Assembly: GCA_964471945.1 (NCBI GenBank)
Contig: CAYYIJ010000077.1
Coordinates: forward strand, 1-10,398
Origin: JASEHD01 sp964471945
Lineage (GTDB): Bacteria > Bacteroidota > Ignavibacteria > UBA10030 > SZUA-254
Direction of reading: 5' to 3'
Length of the DNA: 10,398 nucleotides
In this document: piece after piece, positions 1 to 7,568 of the stretch
Layout: each line of letters begins with the position of its first letter
Position numbering within the stretch: the first letter of the stretch is position 1
The notes under the pieces: generated by a model
What the model was told of the DNA's origin: nothing
The model's input: the letters and a program-made list of their open reading frames with translations, nothing else
Databases searched by the model: none
Made by a program: the position numbers and the translations under genes

Positions 1-219
1 CGTTTCTTTCACTTATTCCAATTTAACTCTTTCTATTGAATTTTTCAGGTTTATCTTTTATATTTCAGATGTCCTAAAAATAGAACTATTCTAGAGAATT
101 ATTAGACAAATTTCCCGAGGATTCCAGTTCATCCTTCTTAATATGATTTATTTTTAGATTCACTTTTGGCATTATCTTTGAAAGTTATTATTCGAGTATA
201 ACAATGAAAGGAAAATGTT
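1..219. other. non-coding left edge
   Basis: This 219-base AT-rich stretch holds no identifiable gene. One + frame is open from base 2 to a TAG near base 95 and could be the tail of an upstream gene, but its translation shows no recognisable motif. Apart from the -7-like site at 173-180 and the ribosome site at 207-212, I see nothing that can be supported. Confidence 0.5.
173..180 (+). promoter_or_regulatory. candidate -7 element (TATCTTTG) before the FN3 lipoprotein gene
   Basis: The sequence TATCTTTG fits the Bacteroidota -7 consensus TAnnTTTG exactly and would give a leader of about 35 bases before the ATG at 220. No good TTTG-like -33 box lies about 20 bases upstream; that stretch is only T-rich. 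In AT-rich DNA such a match can occur by chance, so this is a weak call. Confidence 0.3.
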
Positions 220-1020
220 ATGAAAACGTTAGTGTTATTAACTCTATTGATTATGCTCGTAATTACCGGATGCCACGACAGATTATACCAACCGGACCTA
301 ACACCACCAGCAGCGCCCCGAAATCTCTATGCCGAAGCTGGTGATAATATTGTTGAGCTTTTCTGGACACAAAATTCAGAAAGGGATGTCGCTGGATATT
401 ATGTATACGCACATTCATCAAGCAGCAAACGGTTTCAATATATCGGCTCAACAAATACTAATCACTTTATTGACCGTGGAATAGAAAATGGAGTTACATA
501 TTACTATGCGGTAACCGCCTACGATATCAATGATAATGAAAGTCCGATGAGTAGGGAATATGTTTTTGCTACACCTCGCCCGGAAGGAAGAAATGTTATT
601 TTAAAAGATTTCCGTCAATATCCAAGTTCATCAGGTTATGATTTCTCGACATATTCTGTCGGGAAATATAATGACGATTACACTGATATCTTTTTTGAGA
701 ATTACAATGGTGTGTATTATTTAAATGTATGGGATGATACAGAAATTCAGGATATGGGGTACACACGTTCTTTATATGATATTCTCGAATCTCCCAAAAC
801 AGGGTGGTCACCAACTAAGGATGTACAAATAATCATAGGGCACACGTACGTAATTCGAACTTGGGATTATCATTATGCAAAAGTGAGAATTACTTCATTG
901 ACATCTACCAGAATAATGTTCGATTGGGCATATCAGCTCCAAACTCATAATCCATTCTTAAAATCTGACTTATCCAAGGAACGCAAACCTTTAACACGTA
1001 ATTTTGCAGGGAGAGAGTAA
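220..1020 (+). CDS. FN3-domain lipoprotein of unknown function
   Basis: A 266-residue protein, probably anchored in the envelope by a lipid. Residues 1-17 form a short basic then hydrophobic signal peptide ending in a lipobox I-T-G-C, with Cys18 as the predicted lipidated residue. Residues ~28-118 form one fibronectin type III domain: it opens with TPPAAPRNL, carries the strand VELFWT, then GYYVY and VTYYYAVTAYD with the usual Tyr pattern, and is followed by a Pro-rich exit. Residues ~125-245 are rich in Tyr, Trp and Thr and look like an all-beta domain (for example GHTYVIRTWDYHYAKVRI) that I cannot assign to a family. The start is supported by AAAGGA at 207-212, seven bases before the ATG. 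FN3 lipoproteins are usually extracellular binding or adhesion modules; any ligand here is unknown. No catalytic motif is visible. The next gene begins 46 bases downstream and may be co-transcribed. Confidence 0.85.
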   Translation: MKTLVLLTLLIMLVITGCHDRLYQPDLTPPAAPRNLYAEAGDNIVELFWTQNSERDVAGYYVYAHSSSSKRFQYIGSTNTNHFIDRGIENGVTYYYAVTAYDINDNESPMSREYVFATPRPEGRNVILKDFRQYPSSSGYDFSTYSVGKYNDDYTDIFFENYNGVYYLNVWDDTEIQDMGYTRSLYDILESPKTGWSPTKDVQIIIGHTYVIRTWDYHYAKVRITSLTSTRIMFDWAYQLQTHNPFLKSDLSKERKPLTRNFAGRE

Positions 1021-1031
1021 TGACTAACAAG

Positions 1032-1063
1032 TTTGACTTTTTGTTTTTTATCAATTATTTTTG
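1032..1063 (+). promoter_or_regulatory. candidate Bacteroidota-type promoter before the DUF4783/kinase pair
   Basis: TTTG at 1032-1035 and TATTTTTG at 1056-1063 are separated by 20 bases, matching the -33 TTTG / -7 TAnnTTTG arrangement. If it is real, transcription would begin near 1069-1071. That would favour ATG 1076 as the start of the next gene with an almost absent leader, which is a reason for caution. Alternatively this pair is transcribed from upstream together with the lipoprotein gene. Confidence 0.33.
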
Positions 1064-1066
1064 TAT

Positions 1067-1519
1067 ATGGAACGTATGATCAGATTGCTTACACTGCTAT
1101 TATTGTCATTATTCTGTGGTATGGGGTCGATTCTATTCTCACAAGTGGAAGAGAAATCAGAAACAGAGCAAGCTATCGAGTACAAGACAGCCATGATTAA
1201 TGATATCGCAAATAGCTTACTCATAAACGATATTCGAACATTTTCAAAATATTTTGCAAACCAAGTATATGTTTCATTAATCAGAAATGAAAGCAGTGTT
1301 TATAGCAGTAATCAGACTCTTTATATTCTTCGAAATTATTTTTCGTCACGGCGTATTGTTAGTTTTGGATTTTCAAAGACAAATATATCGGAACCGACAT
1401 CTTATGCAATAGGCGAAGGAATGATAATTTATCGAGGTGTTCAGGAAAAAATAAATCTATATCTTACCATCTCAAAAAAAGATGGGAATTATGTCATTAC
1501 ACAATTTAAAGTGTATTGA
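1067..1519 (+). CDS. exported DUF4783-like protein
   Basis: A small secreted or periplasmic protein of 150 residues from ATG 1067. The frame also offers TTG 1061 and ATG 1076, and no clear Shine-Dalgarno sequence decides between them; ATG 1076 gives the cleanest signal peptide (Met-Ile-Arg then a Leu-rich core). The hydrophobic segment ends at LFSQ, suggesting signal peptidase I cleavage, because the Cys in LFCG lacks a proper lipobox. The mature part begins with helices (~35-60, containing IANSLLINDIRTFSKYF), then an Asn/Ser segment and a helix LYILRNYF, and ends in beta strands (IGEGMIIYRG, INLYLTISK, YVITQFKVY). This order, with 'F-V-L' positions followed by a helix ending in YF and a terminal strand pair, matches DUF4783 of Bacteroidota, which I infer to have an NTF2-like fold. 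Its biochemical role is unknown. The stop lies six bases before the kinase start, so the two are probably translated as a pair. Confidence 0.72.
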   Translation: MERMIRLLTLLLLSLFCGMGSILFSQVEEKSETEQAIEYKTAMINDIANSLLINDIRTFSKYFANQVYVSLIRNESSVYSSNQTLYILRNYFSSRRIVSFGFSKTNISEPTSYAIGEGMIIYRGVQEKINLYLTISKKDGNYVITQFKVY

Positions 1520-1525
1520 TTGTGA

Positions 1526-4500
1526 ATGTCATCTGATAACCTTCCTATCTTTGACAAATTATTATTGAAGAGATACTCCGTAGGGGGAGTTATTGTAGTT
1601 TTCTTTCTCCTTGGTATAACGTTTTTATTCGAGATTGTTGGCACAAATTATATAGAAAGTAATTGGGAGCAATTATCAAGAAACGAAAAACGTTCTCGAA
1701 TTCATGATATTCAAGCTCGATTCCAGGATTATCAAGCTGAAACGCTTATGATGATCGAGCGAATAACGGAATATCACGAGTTAAAATCAATTCTCCTCAA
1801 ATATCCGGACACTTCATTCGTTGATATCTTTGAATATTTATTAAAACAAAAACACAACGACATCTCGTTCGAATTATATGACTCAAATAAATCCCTTTTA
1901 GGGTGGGCGGGGAATCGAGGTAAAATAATTGATACATCTGATATCCAATCTTGGAAATCATCATTCCTCATTAAAGGACAAATCTATTCTTACCTGATAG
2001 TTACAATACCAATTATTAACAATCATAAAATAATCGGTTTTCTTGTGGGAAAACGCCTCTTTGATGTAAATTATCCCATAAGCAATCGTTTTATAGATAA
2101 TGATGCATTCGCTTCCACATTCAAGGCCTCTTCTGATAGATTGCACCTATTTAAATTTTTCGTTAGTGATAATCTGAGATTGGATATGAATGAGCTTGCG
2201 ATTCCCCTAATAAGTATTGATAATCAAGAAATTGGAACGGGATACATACCAGAGTTGACGTTAGTTTCTTATACCTCTGACCTGCTCGAAAATATTAATA
2301 AATTTAAAGTTATTCTTGTACTTCTTGTATATTTATTTTTTGTACAGCAAGTCAATGCTCTGATAAAAGTTCTTAAGTCTCCATATATGAAAATATTAAA
2401 TTGGACAATACTTATCTGGTTATTCCGATATCTTCTTATCTGGTTAAATGTTCCATCCTTATTCGCGCAAATTGAAATTTACGAGCCGAATTATTTTGCC
2501 TCACCAATTGGCCTCGGAATTGCTAAATCACTTGGAGATCTTTTCCTATCTTCGCTCTTCTTATTAACCAATATTGTTTTAATCGCATATTTTCTTAATC
2601 AAAATATTAATACTTTACCCAAGCTATTCGATAACAAGCCACTAAAGAACAAATATATATCTGTAGTTCTAATCGCGATTTTTGCATTTTTAATTTTTAT
2701 GTTGATTCGAGGTTTAGCTGCAACGATCCGAAGCGCAGTTTTTGATTCCACATTAATTTACTCTGAAGCTATCTCTATCATTCCCTCTATTGAAGTTTCA
2801 ATAATTTTACTTAGTCTTTTCATGATTGCAGTTGCAATAATTGTGACAATTATTGGTTTTATACTCGCTATCCATTATTTAATTCGAAATAATCTTGGCT
2901 TAGTTTCTAACAAATATCTTTCTTGGTCGGTGGGTGCTGCAATATTAATTATTGGTGGGATAATATTTATAACCCAAATATACCTTTTAATATTGTTAAT
3001 TGTAAGCTTTATAATAGCAGATATTTATAAAAAAGCTCTTTCCATCATTAATCATAAAAGTATCATTGCAATTTTCATTGTTGCAATAATATTGGTCGTC
3101 CCGTTATTACAATTATGTATTCAAGAAAAGAATAGAATAAATATCGAATTGCTGGCAGATGAGATTGTCCGTCCCGAGGATAGCTGGCTATCCTTTTTGT
3201 TAAATAAATCGCTTGATGAATTAACGGGCGAGGAAGTTGTGTCAGTACTTCAAGCAAATGAAGAGAAAGATTTTTCAACATTGGCTTTTACACAATGGGC
3301 GCAAAGTGTTTTAAGTAGAGAAGGAAATAACTGTGCGATAACATATATAGATAAGAGTGGGTCTGTGCTGAGCGATTTTCGGATTGGTTTATCGAAGAAG
3401 AGAATAGCTAATAACGATGAACATCAAGTTTCCCTAGAACGATTCATTAATAAAGATGAAAAAATTCAAAACGCGATATCAGTAAAATGGTATACAGGTT
3501 ATGCACCGATAATAACAAGATATGGAGATGTAGTTGGGGGGGTTTATATCGAATTGACGGGTGGAAAGCAATCGATATTCCGTGCTGAAACACCGACTTT
3601 GCTAAGAAACTATACTGGTGATGAATCTCTAGACGAAATAAATACGATTATTTATTCAGAGTATGTTCAAGGAAAGTTGATTTCTACAACAAGTGAAGTA
3701 ATTCCACTGAATATTCCAATTCCCGATCATATCCTAAAACCTTTAACTAAACAAAAAGGTTATTGGATAGATGAAGTCATCGAAAATAAAAATTATTTAA
3801 CTTATTATTTTCGGGATCCAAAATTCGATGATACCAATATTTATTATGCATTACGTCTGGAGGGTGTTGGGCTTAAGTGGCAGCTCTTTTATTCTTTACG
3901 TTTTATTTTGTTATATACATCCCTTTTTCTTATTCTCTTTGGATCGATGATATTATACCAATCAATACGAAGGAAAACAACCTATATCAGATTTAGAACA
4001 AGATTGCTATTTGTTTTTGTATTATTAGCTATCATTCCAATTATTTTACTTGAGTATTACAATCGTCAATATGCAGAAGCTCGGATGCGCGAGAATATCA
4101 CAAATATTTTGAGCGATAAAACATCCATAGTCCTTGCAGAGTTGCAGCATAGATTCAATGTTAATACACCCGTAGTACTCGCTAATTTGAACGATGAGCA
4201 GTGTATAGAAATAGCGAGCGACCTTAATACGGATTTTAATATATATTCTGATTCGTATCTTCAGGCAACAAGTAATCCTGAGATGTTTACTGCTGAACTT
4301 ATCAATCCCTGGTTAGATGCCGAAGCAGTTCTAAATATCATCTTAAAACAGAAAAGATTTCATACGGAAATACAATCAATCGGACATTTCTCTTATATAG
4401 TTGGTTATCGTCCGATTCGTGCTGAAAATAATTCCATAATTGGTGTAGTAGCTGTACCTTCGTTATTTCAGGAATCTGAAATACTTACAGAACTTACAAA

Positions 4501-5428
4501 TAGAAATATTTTTTTATATGGTGCTTACTCTGCCGTTCTAATATTTTCATTTATCCTCGCTATTCTCTTAGCGAATCAGATTTCTGCACCGATTAAGCGT
4601 TTAAAAAAAGCAACACAACAAATTGCCGCAGGAAAACTTGATATTAAAAATCAGAGTGATAGATATGATGAGTTAGGTGAGCTTGAAAAAGCATTTTTTA
4701 AAATGACAACTGAATTAAAGACCGTACAGAGCCAAATAATAAAGGCTCAACGAGATGCAGCATGGAAAGAAATGGCAAAACAAGTTGCTCACGAAATAAA
4801 AAATCCATTAACACCGATCAAACTTTCTATTCAACATCTCAGACATGCATATGAAGACGGTAGAGAAGATTTTAAAACAGTGTTGCACAGAGTATCCTCC
4901 ACCGTGCTTGAACAAATAGATACTTTAAGCCGGATTGCATCTGAGTTTTCTAATTTTGCTAGGATGCCTGATCGAAAATTAGAAATACTTGATATTCATG
5001 CTAATCTTCAAGATACAATATCACTTTTTGCTCAACACAAAAATATATTTTTTGAACCCAAATTCGATTCAGCTTCGTCTATGCTCATCGCTGATAGAGA
5101 AGAACTTCAACGTGTTTTTATTAATATTATCAAGAACGCTATTCAAGCTATGAATGGTTCTGGCACAATCGGTATCAGCACGATTCTTGACGGTAAGTTT
5201 ATAAAAATAACTATCGCTGATACCGGTCATGGAATTCCTGAAGAAATTAAGGATCATATCTTTGAACCTAATTTCTCTACAAAAACTGATGGGATGGGAT
5301 TGGGGTTATCCATTATAAAAAAAACGATTGATGATATTTCCGGAACAATCTCAATCGAAAGTACCGTAGGCAAAGGAACAAAGGTAATTATTCGATTGCC
5401 ATTATCTGATATCCAAACATCACTTTAA
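1526..5428 (+). CDS. large multi-sensor NtrY-like membrane histidine kinase
   Basis: A 1300-residue sensor kinase. The C-terminal core is complete: HAMP linker at ~1018-1070 after the last membrane helix (~994-1017); HisKA with phospho-acceptor His1089 in VAHEIKNPLTPIKLS, where E1090 and N1093 form the ExxN phosphatase signature; N box with N1200 and N1204; G1 box D1232-T-G-H-G; and a FEPNFSTKTDG segment followed by G2 box G1256-M-G-L-G. The H-box wording is typical of NtrY-like kinases. The N-terminal 1000 residues are unusual: a helix at ~19-39, an outside domain ~40-258, about seven or eight helices in ~260-530, a second outside domain ~535-788, helices at ~790-812 and ~824-843, and a third outside domain ~845-993. 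Each outside domain has a Cache/PAS-like pattern: a Y-D/S strand, then a P-I strand and a G-V strand. There is no receiver domain or DNA-binding domain, so the partner regulator must lie elsewhere. The start ATG 1526 has no Shine-Dalgarno sequence; translational coupling to the upstream gene is likely. The kinase call is secure; the signal is unknown. Confidence 0.93.
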   Translation: MSSDNLPIFDKLLLKRYSVGGVIVVFFLLGITFLFEIVGTNYIESNWEQLSRNEKRSRIHDIQARFQDYQAETLMMIERITEYHELKSILLKYPDTSFVDIFEYLLKQKHNDISFELYDSNKSLLGWAGNRGKIIDTSDIQSWKSSFLIKGQIYSYLIVTIPIINNHKIIGFLVGKRLFDVNYPISNRFIDNDAFASTFKASSDRLHLFKFFVSDNLRLDMNELAIPLISIDNQEIGTGYIPELTLVSYTSDLLENINKFKVILVLLVYLFFVQQVNALIKVLKSPYMKILNWTILIWLFRYLLIWLNVPSLFAQIEIYEPNYFASPIGLGIAKSLGDLFLSSLFLLTNIVLIAYFLNQNINTLPKLFDNKPLKNKYISVVLIAIFAFLIFMLIRGLAATIRSAVFDSTLIYSEAISIIPSIEVSIILLSLFMIAVAIIVTIIGFILAIHYLIRNNLGLVSNKYLSWSVGAAILIIGGIIFITQIYLLILLIVSFIIADIYKKALSIINHKSIIAIFIVAIILVVPLLQLCIQEKNRINIELLADEIVRPEDSWLSFLLNKSLDELTGEEVVSVLQANEEKDFSTLAFTQWAQSVLSREGNNCAITYIDKSGSVLSDFRIGLSKKRIANNDEHQVSLERFINKDEKIQNAISVKWYTGYAPIITRYGDVVGGVYIELTGGKQSIFRAETPTLLRNYTGDESLDEINTIIYSEYVQGKLISTTSEVIPLNIPIPDHILKPLTKQKGYWIDEVIENKNYLTYYFRDPKFDDTNIYYALRLEGVGLKWQLFYSLRFILLYTSLFLILFGSMILYQSIRRKTTYIRFRTRLLFVFVLLAIIPIILLEYYNRQYAEARMRENITNILSDKTSIVLAELQHRFNVNTPVVLANLNDEQCIEIASDLNTDFNIYSDSYLQATSNPEMFTAELINPWLDAEAVLNIILKQKRFHTEIQSIGHFSYIVGYRPIRAENNSIIGVVAVPSLFQESEILTELTNRNIFLYGAYSAVLIFSFILAILLANQISAPIKRLKKATQQIAAGKLDIKNQSDRYDELGELEKAFFKMTTELKTVQSQIIKAQRDAAWKEMAKQVAHEIKNPLTPIKLSIQHLRHAYEDGREDFKTVLHRVSSTVLEQIDTLSRIASEFSNFARMPDRKLEILDIHANLQDTISLFAQHKNIFFEPKFDSASSMLIADREELQRVFINIIKNAIQAMNGSGTIGISTILDGKFIKITIADTGHGIPEEIKDHIFEPNFSTKTDGMGLGLSIIKKTIDDISGTISIESTVGKGTKVIIRLPLSDIQTSL

Positions 5429-5440
5429 GATTAATGAAAA

Positions 5441-5572
5441 TGAAACCTCTGAAAATCTTTTTTTATCATTATGTCATTCTGAACGAAGTGAAGAATCTTT
5501 CTCGTTTTTGCAAGCTAAGATGTTTCGCTCCGCTCAACATGACAACTAATTATGAATATTTCAGAGGTTTCA
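5441..5572. repeat. nested inverted-repeat element between the kinase gene and glmS
   Basis: The outer arms are TGAAACCTCTGAAA at 5441-5454 and its exact reverse complement at 5559-5572, 14 of 14 matching. Inside them lies a second imperfect inverted repeat, 5472-5499 against 5517-5544, with 21 of 28 positions matching and a 17-base loop. The inner left arm begins TGTCATTCTGAACGAAG and the right arm, reverse-complemented, begins TGTCATGTTGAGCGGAG. This resembles a dispersed TGTCATTCTGAGCGAAG-type repeat that I recall from many bacterial genomes. A T-run at 5458-5464 follows the left outer arm. The RNA could fold into a long hairpin and may end or buffer transcription between the kinase gene and glmS. 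No clean target-site duplication is visible. Confidence 0.8.
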
Positions 5573-5600
5573 AAATTATTTACAATTTTCATTCTAAACA

Positions 5601-5632
5601 TTGTTTTTAGATATTATATTTCATAAATTTTG
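5601..5632 (+). promoter_or_regulatory. candidate glmS promoter
   Basis: TTG at 5601-5603 (preceded by A) is followed after 20 bases by TAAATTTTG at 5624-5632, a one-base-expanded form of the -7 pattern TAnnTTTG. The predicted leader to the ATG at 5664 is about 25 bases. The position directly after the hairpin element and before a housekeeping gene makes a promoter plausible, though the match is imperfect. Confidence 0.35.
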
Positions 5633-5663
5633 TAAAGTATCAATTGATAAGTAAAATGAAAAG

Positions 5664-7496
5664 ATGTGCGGAATAATCGGATATATTGGTGAAAAGAATT
5701 CATTGCCGATCCTCATCGAAGGATTAAAGCGATTAGAGTATCGTGGATATGATTCGGCGGGTGTTGCACTCATACATCAAAAAGAGTTGGTTGTATATAA
5801 GCAAGCTGGGAAAGTGAGCGAACTTGACAAAATTGCAACTGGGAATGGTTTCCTTGCAACTGTTGGAGTTGGGCATACACGATGGGCAACCCACGGTGAA
5901 CCGAATGACATCAATGCACATCCACATGGTGATTGCCATGAAGAAATTGCAGTAATCCATAATGGCATTATTGAGAATTATGCAACTCTTCGTCGTAAGC
6001 TCGAAAGGGATGGACATGCGATGCGAACCGAAACAGATACTGAGGTAATTGCACATCTTATTGAAGAAAAATATAAGATAAAAAATGACCTTTTTACAGC
6101 TACCCGATTAGCGCTTCTCGAGGTTGAAGGTAGTTACGGACTACTTGTAATATCGAAAAATGAAACAGATAAAATAATTGCTGCAAGGAAGGGAAGCCCA
6201 TTGATGATCGGCATCGGGAAGGGTGAAAATTTTATCGCTTCTGACGCCGCCGCACTTATAGATCATACCAGAGATGTTTTCTATCTGAATGATGATGAAA
6301 TTGTATGTGTCTCTGCAAATTCATATTACACAAAAACAATTCATGATCAAGCAGTCATAAAAGAAGTAGAAAAAATAACATTTAATCTTGAGCAGATAGA
6401 AAAGAATGGATTTGAACATTTTATGCTCAAAGAGATTCATGAGCAACCAGAAGCGATCCGGAATTCTTTAAGAGGAAGGTTATTAGTTGATGAAGGGAGA
6501 GTAAAATTAGGCGGGCTTGAGTGTTCATTAGATAAGTTACTACAAGCTCGTCGTATTCTCATTACAGCTTGTGGAACATCTTGGCATGCTGCTCTTGCCG
6601 GGAAATACATGTTCGAGCAGTTAGGACGAATTCCTGTTGAAGTTGATTATGCCTCTGAGTTTCGTTATCGTAATCCGATTATTAATTCGGATGATGTTCT
6701 CTTTGTAATAAGTCAGAGTGGAGAAACGGCTGATACATTCGCCGCTCTACGTGAAGCAAAATCAAAAGGTGCAACAGTTTTTGGGATTGTTAATAGTGTC
6801 GGCAGTTCGATTGCACGAGAGACGGATGGGGGTGTTTTTATTCATGCTGGTCCTGAAATTGGAGTTGCATCCACAAAAGCATTCACCTGCCAGCTTTCAG
6901 TATTGTCATTGATTTCATTGCTTCTTGGGCAATATAGAGGTCTACCTGATGAACAAGAAAAACTCCTCGCAGCCGATTTGGCTAGTATCCCCGGTAAGAT
7001 TCGAAGAATATTAGATAAGAGTGAACAGATAAAAAAGATAGCTGCAGAATTTCAAGACGCCCACAATTTTCTTTATCTCGGAAGAGGAAGTAATTTTCCA
7101 ACAGCTTTAGAGGGAGCGCTCAAGCTAAAGGAAATATCATACATACATGCCGAGGGATACCCGGCAGCTGAGATGAAGCATGGACCTATAGCTCTGATAG
7201 ATAAGAACATGCCTGTAGTATTCATAGTACCTAAAGATCCGATATACGAAAAAATTCTTAGCAACATGCAGGAAGTCCGAGCACGAAAGGGAAGGATAAT
7301 CGCTGTTGCAAACGAAGATGATCAGGAAATTGATAAGTTAGCAGAATTTGTAATTCGGGTTCCACGAACATACAGTTATTTCGGACCTATTGTGAATGTT
7401 GTTCCTTTACAATTATTGGCATACTACATTGCAGTTGGAAGAAATTGTAATGTTGACCAACCGAGAAATTTAGCAAAGAGTGTAACAGTTGAATAA
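5664..7496 (+). CDS. glmS: glutamine--fructose-6-phosphate aminotransferase (isomerizing)
   Basis: Cytoplasmic enzyme making glucosamine-6-phosphate and glutamate from fructose-6-phosphate and glutamine, the first step to UDP-GlcNAc for peptidoglycan and lipopolysaccharide. Its 610 residues match the usual family length (E. coli about 609). The N-terminal class II glutaminase domain (~2-220) starts with the nucleophile Cys2 in MCGIIGYIG, exposed after Met removal. It also has RWATHG at 73-78, HNGIIENY at 99-106 and Asp125 in TETDTE. Two SIS sugar-isomerase domains follow: ~290-430 with CGTSWHAA at 303-310 and SQSGETADT at 350-358, and ~460-600 with the catalytic region E483/K487/E490, His506 and Lys605. 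The C-terminus DQPRNLAKSVTVE is canonical. The start is fixed by the need for Cys2, although only a weak AAAAG precedes it. All key residues are present. It appears to be transcribed separately from the kinase gene, and no glmS ribozyme is evident upstream. Confidence 0.98.
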   Translation: MCGIIGYIGEKNSLPILIEGLKRLEYRGYDSAGVALIHQKELVVYKQAGKVSELDKIATGNGFLATVGVGHTRWATHGEPNDINAHPHGDCHEEIAVIHNGIIENYATLRRKLERDGHAMRTETDTEVIAHLIEEKYKIKNDLFTATRLALLEVEGSYGLLVISKNETDKIIAARKGSPLMIGIGKGENFIASDAAALIDHTRDVFYLNDDEIVCVSANSYYTKTIHDQAVIKEVEKITFNLEQIEKNGFEHFMLKEIHEQPEAIRNSLRGRLLVDEGRVKLGGLECSLDKLLQARRILITACGTSWHAALAGKYMFEQLGRIPVEVDYASEFRYRNPIINSDDVLFVISQSGETADTFAALREAKSKGATVFGIVNSVGSSIARETDGGVFIHAGPEIGVASTKAFTCQLSVLSLISLLLGQYRGLPDEQEKLLAADLASIPGKIRRILDKSEQIKKIAAEFQDAHNFLYLGRGSNFPTALEGALKLKEISYIHAEGYPAAEMKHGPIALIDKNMPVVFIVPKDPIYEKILSNMQEVRARKGRIIAVANEDDQEIDKLAEFVIRVPRTYSYFGPIVNVVPLQLLAYYIAVGRNCNVDQPRNLAKSVTVE

Positions 7497-7498
7497 TA

Positions 7499-7531
7499 TT
7501 TTTGTTTTTGCATAAAATTTTCATATCTTTT
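7499..7531 (+). promoter_or_regulatory. candidate promoter before the SDR/acyl-CoA dehydrogenase pair
   Basis: TTTTTG at 7499-7504 is followed after 19 bases by TATCTTTT at 7524-7531, one mismatch from TAnnTTTG. The start of transcription would lie near 7537, with a leader of about 30 bases that contains the ribosome site AAAAGGG at 7555-7561. A 72-base gap after glmS with no hairpin leaves read-through from glmS possible as well. Confidence 0.3.
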
Positions 7532-7568
7532 TACCCATCATTTAATTTGTTCATAAAAGGGATAAAGT

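Noticed and set aside
2..95. Open + frame at the left edge that could be the tail of an upstream gene
   Set aside because: About 31 codons with a hydrophobic, Phe/Ile-rich translation expected from AT-rich DNA; no motif or conserved ending.
5468..5554. ATTATG on both sides of the inner repeat as a target-site duplication
   Set aside because: The left copy overlaps the repeat arm and the right copy is four bases away from the arm, and the sequence is low in complexity, so it is not convincing.
5573..5663. Possible glmS ribozyme or riboswitch upstream of glmS
   Set aside because: The AT-rich leader is too short and lacks visible paired structure; the structured part further upstream is a repeat element. 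glmS ribozymes are known mainly from Firmicutes-type bacteria.
5733..6056. 107-codon open frame on the - strand opposite the start of glmS
   Set aside because: It overlaps the conserved glutaminase domain coding region, and its Cys/Ser/Ile-rich translation matches nothing recognisable.
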